Shown here: one piece after another, positions 58,222 to 64,000 of the stretch | Position numbering within the stretch: the stretch's first letter is position 1 | Layout: each line of letters begins with the position of its first letter | Virus record (IMG/VR): IMGVR_UViG_3300006117_000001 | Location: 1 to 64,000 of that record | DNA: 64,000 bases | Source: a virus | Direction: 5' to 3' (one strand) | Made by a program: the position numbers and the translations under genes | The notes under the pieces: generated by a model | Seen by the model: the letters and a program-made list of their open reading frames with translations, nothing else | Databases searched by the model: none | Told to the model about the DNA's origin: nothing

Positions 58222-60209
58222 TATTTAGCCTTGTTTCTGTTAATAATGTCTTGAATATCTTGAGGATGCTGTGTTTGAGAGCTTACCGATGCTTTTTGAC
58301 CGGCAACAGGTCTAGCAAAAGATGGGCTTTCTTTAAGAATATTTTCCAAATCGCCACGGAATTCTTTATGAATTTTTATAAATTGAGGATCATTTTTAAA
58401 TTTACGGAAATCAGTAAAGTCTTCACCAGTCCCATAAACTTTGGCTAGCTCTTCGTTCATCTTAGTTACGCGCTCAAGAACTTTAGCTTTTTTGTAGATT
58501 AACTCAGCTGGATCACTAATACTTGAAGAAGCGCGTTGTAAAATCTCACGTTCTCCTTCAGTAATTTGTCCTTGACCTTTAATGAGTTTAGCAGTCTGCA
58601 ATTCAATCTTAGCTAAATAACTAATTAACTCACTACGCTCACCAAGACTCTTTTGTGTCGTTGTTGGCAATGACTTAAATATAGCGTTTTCTAAATCAGC
58701 AACACCAAAGTTACCAATACCTTTTTGCACTACTCCAGCTACTGCAGCAGCAACTCCGGGTTGGTTGATAACACCAGACAACGTTGGATCTTTTTTAACA
58801 ATATCTTGAATGCGACGCGATGTAGCATAGGAATCATCTAATGTACCTGGGTCGGTATCCGCTTCAAACGCAGTACGCATTGCCTCTCCAGATTTACCTC
58901 TAGCTTCACCAGCTGATGTTAATGCTGTTTCAGAAGCTTTACGTTGCGCTAATATGTTAGCCACATCTGGCATTCCGGTTGAAGCAACTTGAACGCTTGG
59001 TGCGCCTGCAATTTGGCTAGACTTACCTTGCCCTGATTCAAACTCTTTAATCGCTTGAGCAACTGCTGCTCTAGCTTCTGGCGTGCTTGGTATTTTTGCA
59101 GTTGGCTCTATGCCTAATTTAGCTGCAATATAAGATCCATAATTCATTGTGGATTCTGGTGTATTGCCAGCAGCAGTTGATGGAGACCACGCTTCTGCTA
59201 ACATTGCTGGGCTTACAAAACCACCAGTATCTCCAAAACGCTGTTTTAGCGCTGGACTTTGACCAGATATTTTTCCTTGTAAATCATCTTCTAAAGCTTT
59301 TTGTCCTTCTTCTGGTGTTGTAAATACACGCAACTCGCCAGTTTTAGGATCTTTTAAATTTCCAGGGTTATTATTACGAACACTTAATGGTTGCGCTGCC
59401 TCAGCACCCAATACGGTTCCAGTCATTGTCCCCGGCAATTTACCCGCTGGTGCTTCGTAGTATGAAGACGCGTCAAGGATCAAACCTTTTTGTTTTAATT
59501 GCTCGTATTCAAAACGGTTAATATCACGAACCTCAGGTTTTTTAGTATTCGGGTTCATAATTACTGTAGGCTTACGATCCATTGAAGCCGGATTTAAATT
59601 GGCGCTAGCTTCAAGCTCTTGGTTTTTAGCAACAATTTTTTGTAAATATGAATTAGCAGCTTGTGGTCCTTCAAACTTATTGATACGTAAATATTCAGAT
59701 TTAGCTGAAGGAGTCAAAAAGTCATAAGGCCCTTTAGCAACACCAGGGGCACCAGGAGCGCCTACAGCACCGGTAGCAGGGGCAAATATATTTTGATTAG
59801 CTTCTTGCATAGCGGCAGCACGTTCTTGCGCTGTTTTAGCTTGTGATAATTGGCTTTTCATACCAAACAATTCAGCTTGCTGTCTATCACGCTGTTCAGC
59901 TCGACGCGCTAATGCTTCACCAGGGCCAGCAGCACCGCCGGACCACCAAGCTGTAGCGTCTTGTAAAGAAGACATAAGCCCGCTTTGTTCAGCTTCTTTT
60001 TGCTTAACTAATTCTTCCATTTTAGCCAAAAGAGATGGATCATATCCAACTCCCCCAGTGGGAGTAGCTAAAGCATAAGGACCTTTAGCAGGTATGGCTT
60101 TTGCTATTGGGGTTGATGGAAGACCACCAGTTTCTTGCGTATCTGCAGTATCTTCAGCTTGTGAAAAACCACCAGTTTCAAAACTTTTAATATTGTCTAA
60201 GCCTGCCAT
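58221..60209 (-). CDS. Virion protein with lysozyme-like RNNNPGNL domain
   Basis: 662 residues. Middle part (about 275-390): LSVRNNNPGNLKDPKTGELR, EGQKALEDDLQGKI, GFVSPAMLAEAWSPSTAAGN and YIAAKLGIEPTA, the NNPGNL family of phage structural glycan-active domains. N-terminus disordered, C-terminus helical (VADLENAIFKSLPTTTQKSL). Probably an ejected protein that opens peptidoglycan. One-base overlap with the downstream gene. Confidence 0.75.
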   Translation of the reverse strand: MAGLDNIKSFETGGFSQAEDTADTQETGGLPSTPIAKAIPAKGPYALATPTGGVGYDPSLLAKMEELVKQKEAEQSGLMSSLQDATAWWSGGAAGPGEALARRAEQRDRQQAELFGMKSQLSQAKTAQERAAAMQEANQNIFAPATGAVGAPGAPGVAKGPYDFLTPSAKSEYLRINKFEGPQAANSYLQKIVAKNQELEASANLNPASMDRKPTVIMNPNTKKPEVRDINRFEYEQLKQKGLILDASSYYEAPAGKLPGTMTGTVLGAEAAQPLSVRNNNPGNLKDPKTGELRVFTTPEEGQKALEDDLQGKISGQSPALKQRFGDTGGFVSPAMLAEAWSPSTAAGNTPESTMNYGSYIAAKLGIEPTAKIPSTPEARAAVAQAIKEFESGQGKSSQIAGAPSVQVASTGMPDVANILAQRKASETALTSAGEARGKSGEAMRTAFEADTDPGTLDDSYATSRRIQDIVKKDPTLSGVINQPGVAAAVAGVVQKGIGNFGVADLENAIFKSLPTTTQKSLGERSELISYLAKIELQTAKLIKGQGQITEGEREILQRASSSISDPAELIYKKAKVLERVTKMNEELAKVYGTGEDFTDFRKFKNDPQFIKIHKEFRGDLENILKESPSFARPVAGQKASVSSQTQHPQDIQDIINRNKAK

Positions 60210-60211
60210 GA

Positions 60212-61135
60212 TTATTGATCGCTAATAATAGTTGATGGGTCTGGAGCTGTTGGGTTTGGATTAGCAGGAGCCATATTAGCAGCTGTAGTTGCGTCAATAG
60301 CAGCCTGAGTTTGTGCTGGTGTGTAACCACCCAAATTGTCACTACTACCACCAAAAGCACTACCAATACTACTAATTAACCCAGTTAAACCACCAGGGAC
60401 ACCTAATGACCCGAGGATGCCACTTGCACCAGTTTGACCGCCAAGGGCAGATACTAAGCCAGCGATTTGATTTAATGGTGACAATTGAGTTTGATTAGAT
60501 ACAGTAGTAGGTGCTTGAATGCCACCAACGATTTTACCTAAATTAGAAATATTAGTTAATGGCGCAGCTTGTTGATATTGACCAGTTGTCAACAAATTAT
60601 TAATGTTTTCTTGTGCTGTTGTGCCAGCGCCTTGAGCCGCTGCAACACCAGTTTGTTGATTTTGCAATGCAGCTTGCATTTGTTGTGCTTGTAAGCTTGC
60701 AAGGGCATTTGCTTTAGCAGTATCTACTGCAGTTTGACCCCGCAAACTACCAAACTGACCAGTACCAACAGCGCCAGCTTGTTGCGGCGCAATTGTTGTT
60801 GGGAGTACTTGATTTAACTCTTGGTTTTGTGCTTGGAACAAACCACCTAATGCTGTTTGAGTATTAGGTGTAACATTACCAGATGCATCAGTAATCCAAG
60901 GATTAGCAGCGCCGCCAGCAATATTTTGAAGTGTACCAGTAGCTTGTGTGAAAGCGTTTGTTGGTCCAGACAAAGCATTAACTGCTTGCTGACCTACAGT
61001 TTGCTGAGGTGTCGGAGCACCTGATGCAGCTTGTTGTGCTTGGTTAACAATGTTTTGTTGAGCTGCATCATACCAGCTCGGCATCGTAGTGGTTTGCTGC
61101 GATGTATTCGATATGATGTTGTTTAAGCCAGCCAT
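60212..61135 (-). CDS. Ala/Gln-rich virion protein
   Basis: 307 residues (MAGLNNIISNTSQQTTTMPS). Gln/Ala-rich helix-forming middle (ANALASLQAQQMQAALQNQQ), Gly-rich hydrophobic stretch near 230-275 (LVSALGGQTGASGILGSLG). Start MAGL(D/N)NI is shared with the neighbour at 60209, suggesting related targeting. TAATG-type overlap with the upstream gene. Likely internal/ejection protein. Confidence 0.7.
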   Translation of the reverse strand: MAGLNNIISNTSQQTTTMPSWYDAAQQNIVNQAQQAASGAPTPQQTVGQQAVNALSGPTNAFTQATGTLQNIAGGAANPWITDASGNVTPNTQTALGGLFQAQNQELNQVLPTTIAPQQAGAVGTGQFGSLRGQTAVDTAKANALASLQAQQMQAALQNQQTGVAAAQGAGTTAQENINNLLTTGQYQQAAPLTNISNLGKIVGGIQAPTTVSNQTQLSPLNQIAGLVSALGGQTGASGILGSLGVPGGLTGLISSIGSAFGGSSDNLGGYTPAQTQAAIDATTAANMAPANPNPTAPDPSTIISDQ

Positions 61136-64000
61136 TATACTTTCACTTTCTTGTTAGCTTCTAATAAATATCCCAATGGACCTTTACTATCAGGCGGGAG
61201 TTCTTTTGCGTCCGCAGCACGTTTATGTTCACGAATTGTTCTCAAAAATTCATCAAGGATTTTAGCCCCAGCATCACTACTACCATTACCTAAAGATGAT
61301 ACCACATCTGCAGGTATTACAAACTCAGAATGTGCTAACATGGCAGGTACTTCATCTGAGGTGCCATCTCCGTTGCCTTTAACATAACGGTTATCAATAG
61401 AGCCTAAACCACCTTCAGAAAAGAATGTTGGGTTATGTCCTTCAATCTCACCGCCTTCAGCATGACCTGCAGGATTAAGTGCTGGTAATCCAGTCAAAAT
61501 ATAATTTAACTGCGCTTTGGTTAAACCAGGGGTAAGTGTAGAAGAAATACCGCTAGTTGGGGGGTTATCGGGGGCATTTAAATCACTAATGCCTGGAGAG
61601 CCACCTGTGGCAAATTGCGGTATGTTTTGTGATAATAGTTCATTAATCATAGGTTCGCCTGCTAAAGTATAGTTCTGATTTGCTTGTGTTAATCCAGGTG
61701 TTAAATTAGTAATTCCGCCAGTTTGGTTTGCAATATTAGCATTAGGACCATATGTAGAACTCCAAGTGCTGTAACTCATTCTACTCGGGGTTGTGCCAGT
61801 ACCTACTCCACCGATGCCAGTGCCTGTACCTACTCCACCGATGCCAGTGCCATCGCCTACTCCTGTACCTACTCCTGTACCTGTACCTACTCCTGTACCT
61901 ACTCCTGTACCTACTCCTGTACCTGTACCTGTACCTACTCCTGTACCTACTCCTGTACCTACTCCTGTGCCTGTACCTGTACTTACTCCTGTGCTAGCAG
62001 TTGTTGCACCAGTACCTGCAGTGGACGCTATTCCAGTTCCTGTGCCGGTTTTAGTGGGCACAACTGACTTACTAATTAATTGATTTACATAATCTTGTAA
62101 AGTCTGTGTTTGTGCCACATCGCCAGTAATATCTTGGGTTGGCGCTGGTAATGTTGCTTTTGATAAATATTGATCATACTCAGCTTTAGTAATTTCACCT
62201 GCAGCCAAAGCGGTATCTAGCATTGGTTTTGTATATTGTGAAGAAGAACCACTTGCTGTTGAATCTGCGGTTGTTGTAGCTCCGGTATAAGGAGTCATTG
62301 ACATGGTTGGCACACCGTTTTGGTCTGCTGTTTTATCTATGACGTACTTAGAACCAGATGGCCCCGCGGTGTAGTCCCCCGCCAAAAGCGCACCGGTATT
62401 TACAAAACCACCTTTACCATCAGGAATATATTCTCCCCATTTACCTGTTGTAGGATCTTGGCGATATACACTTTCTACTAAATCTTTACCATCTGGTGTT
62501 TTAGTCACAGAAGGTAATTCTCCGGCTTGCGCTGTTCCGCTACCTGTTAATGCACTAATAATATTTTCGGCAACTTTTTGACCGGTAATGGGGTCGATAC
62601 CTTGCGTCACAAAAGCCATTGCTTTATCCGGGGATATACTTGACCCGCCAGCGCCAGACACTAATTCTGTATATGCTTGTTTAGCTTCCGGCGTTGTTAA
62701 CTTAGCTAAATTAGCTGCGTTAACATCTGTTAGTTTAGCGCCAGTGGTATCGCCCAATGCTGCAAATGCTGACATTAAATCAGCACCCTCCGGTGTGTAT
62801 CCTTGCTTAATAGCATTAATTGCTGCTGTTTGTTCTGCAACAGTGTTACCTGCAATGGTCGGTGCAAGATTCATAGCCGCATCAGCAGACAGCCCGTTTG
62901 CTTTAGCATTACTATAACTTAACTGTTGGTCCGGATTTAAACTATTGACCTTATTAGCAAAAGCAATTGCAGCATCAGTTGTTGTATTACCAGTACTTTT
63001 TTGCTCATAAAAAGACTGTAATGCTGTTGTACTCATTTTAGATAAATCTGGTGTGTACTTTAAAGCATCTGTAGTAGACAAACCATTGTCAGTATTAAAC
63101 TGATAAAAATTCTGTTGCTCTGAAGGCAATGTATTAACACCGGCGGCTGTGCTAATCGCAATTTGATTATCGCCATTATTTTGCTTTAACGCTTCATAAT
63201 ATGAGTTTTTAGCAATATCAGAAGCATTGGTTAGCGTCGGCGCTGCGGCTAAAGCATTTGTAGTTGATCCGGTCTTACTGTAAATATCTGAGTAAGTAGT
63301 TTGCTGATTAGGTGTTAAACCATTAACTCCTGTTGCAGTACTAATTGCTGTTGAAATATCCTTATTAGCTGCAAAATCATTATTAAAAGCAGTTTGAGCA
63401 ATAGGTGATAATCCAGCAACTGTTGAAGCTGTGCTAAATGCAGCCACATTGTTTTGTCCAGAATCAACCAGATTATTAAAAGCTTTTTGAGCTTCTGGAT
63501 CCATGTTAGCTACTTGAAGATGAATATCCGTGTTTTGAGCACTTGTAAATGCATCAGCTCTATTAGTGCCGTTAGCTACAGCGTCAGCGTAGGCTTGCTT
63601 AGCTTCAGGCGTAGTTAACTTATCATTATTGGTTTGATCAATAATTTGATTAGTAGCCATCTCAGTTGCTTTTTGTAACTGTTCAGCTGCCGCACTTTGT
63701 TCTGCTTCAGCAGCTTGACCAACTAAATCGCCCAATGTTTGAGAAGTTGTGTCAATTGATTTAGCAACATCTGCTGCTTGATTTTGCAGTGTTGTTAAAT
63801 CTCTTACATAGCCATCATAAGTTGGTTTAGCAGCATTTACAGCATCTAAACTTTTTTGGTAAGTATCAGCAGCAGTTTGATATTGTGATGCTACACTGTT
63901 TGCTTGATTAGCAATATCATTAATCTGAGGTGCTAAAGCAGTTGCTTTGTCTATCAAAGATTGTGGTGTTACTGTTTCGTAATCATTAACTGTATAATAC
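61135..64000 (-). CDS. Large repeat-containing virion protein, 5' end beyond the window
   Basis: At least 955 residues. A TTG at 63957 is a possible start, but the frame runs open to base 64000 (YYTVNDYETVTPQ before it), so the true start is probably outside. Ten or more repeats of about 35 residues (LSPIAQTAFNNDFAANKDIS, LTPNQQTTYSDIYSKTGSTT type), then a GTGVGTGVGTG low-complexity linker, then a conserved end: GDGTSDEVPAMLAHSEFVIP, DVVSSLGNGSSDAGAKILDE, common in large phage virion proteins. Could be a central ejection or tail protein. Confidence 0.8.
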   Translation of the reverse strand, partial: YYTVNDYETVTPQSLIDKATALAPQINDIANQANSVASQYQTAADTYQKSLDAVNAAKPTYDGYVRDLTTLQNQAADVAKSIDTTSQTLGDLVGQAAEAEQSAAAEQLQKATEMATNQIIDQTNNDKLTTPEAKQAYADAVANGTNRADAFTSAQNTDIHLQVANMDPEAQKAFNNLVDSGQNNVAAFSTASTVAGLSPIAQTAFNNDFAANKDISTAISTATGVNGLTPNQQTTYSDIYSKTGSTTNALAAAPTLTNASDIAKNSYYEALKQNNGDNQIAISTAAGVNTLPSEQQNFYQFNTDNGLSTTDALKYTPDLSKMSTTALQSFYEQKSTGNTTTDAAIAFANKVNSLNPDQQLSYSNAKANGLSADAAMNLAPTIAGNTVAEQTAAINAIKQGYTPEGADLMSAFAALGDTTGAKLTDVNAANLAKLTTPEAKQAYTELVSGAGGSSISPDKAMAFVTQGIDPITGQKVAENIISALTGSGTAQAGELPSVTKTPDGKDLVESVYRQDPTTGKWGEYIPDGKGGFVNTGALLAGDYTAGPSGSKYVIDKTADQNGVPTMSMTPYTGATTTADSTASGSSSQYTKPMLDTALAAGEITKAEYDQYLSKATLPAPTQDITGDVAQTQTLQDYVNQLISKSVVPTKTGTGTGIASTAGTGATTASTGVSTGTGTGVGTGVGTGVGTGTGTGVGTGVGTGVGTGTGVGTGVGDGTGIGGVGTGTGIGGVGTGTTPSRMSYSTWSSTYGPNANIANQTGGITNLTPGLTQANQNYTLAGEPMINELLSQNIPQFATGGSPGISDLNAPDNPPTSGISSTLTPGLTKAQLNYILTGLPALNPAGHAEGGEIEGHNPTFFSEGGLGSIDNRYVKGNGDGTSDEVPAMLAHSEFVIPADVVSSLGNGSSDAGAKILDEFLRTIREHKRAADAKELPPDSKGPLGYLLEANKKVKV
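61793..61990 (-). repeat. Short tandem repeat of TACTCCTGTACC type
   Basis: Nearly uninterrupted 6- and 12-bp units (CCTGTA, CCTACT, CCTACTCCTGTA), in frame, coding for Gly-Thr-Gly-Val on the minus strand. Likely unstable in copy number; all units are multiples of 6 or 12, so slippage would keep the frame. Confidence 0.85.

Noticed and set aside
61723-62083. Plus-strand frames of PTPVPVP and CTYSCTYS repeats
   Set aside because: Antisense translation of the microsatellite in the large virion gene; no start signals or context.

Overview
The window is a large part of a double-stranded DNA tailed-phage genome (Caudoviricetes). Nested Rz/Rz1 spanins and a GH24 lysozyme point to a Gram-negative host. 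There is no tape measure, sheath or tail tube of the long-tailed kind. The set of a long portal, stacked adaptor-like proteins, a gp10-like hub and large soluble-looking virion proteins suggests a short-tailed (podovirus-like) particle resembling the SU10/P22 type. The many collagen-like fibres, GG(T/S)F-ending fibres and class II ribonucleotide reductase are typical of environmental phages; I cannot name the host.

Layout. Minus strand, read from 32009 down to 1: small unknown gene, splicing-dead Hint/LAGLIDADG protein, terminase large subunit, portal, two small genes, GroES-like protein, scaffold, head proteins, major capsid with terminator, HNH endonuclease, fibre/tail gene array (about 21.6-9.5 kb), lysis cassette (9.4-7.4 kb), GIY-YIG endonuclease, Lys/Gly-rich protein, then adaptors, gp10-like hub and two small proteins. 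A non-coding control region of about 1 kb (32.0-33.0 kb) separates this from the plus-strand block (33.0-57.1 kb): small early genes with unusual composition, a sigma-like factor, a DNA methyltransferase, primase-helicase, a long train of tiny genes coupled mostly by ATGA overlaps, nucleases, an SNF2-like helicase, a region-4-like protein, two tRNAs, a likely terminase small subunit, PD-(D/E)XK nuclease, ssDNA-binding-like protein, class II ribonucleotide reductase and family A DNA polymerase. From 57067 to the end the minus strand resumes with four large virion/ejection-type proteins, the last cut by the window edge.

The most striking signal is a repeated promoter-like element, GCGTATTAGT, found ten times (once as GCGTATCAGT), always pointing into a gene or operon. 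Six copies have GGGCGG or a near match exactly 17 bp upstream of the TATTAG hexamer. Predicted +1 (eighth base after the hexamer) is a purine in all ten, and in four it is the A of the ATG start codon, which predicts leaderless mRNAs. The phage encodes a sigma-like protein with regions 2-3 but no region 4, and a separate small protein resembling region 4; together they are good candidates for reading this element with host core polymerase, loosely like T4 gp55/gp33.

The second major signal is a duplicated element of about 315 bp (32051-32363 and 38092-38407) packed with TGTGGCA iterons around an AT-rich core and ending in a 22-bp perfect palindrome. The copies lie upstream of the early operon and of the primase operon and may be replication origins or operators. 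Between copy 1 and the early genes lies a further array of GTGAGTACTCAC-type palindromes.
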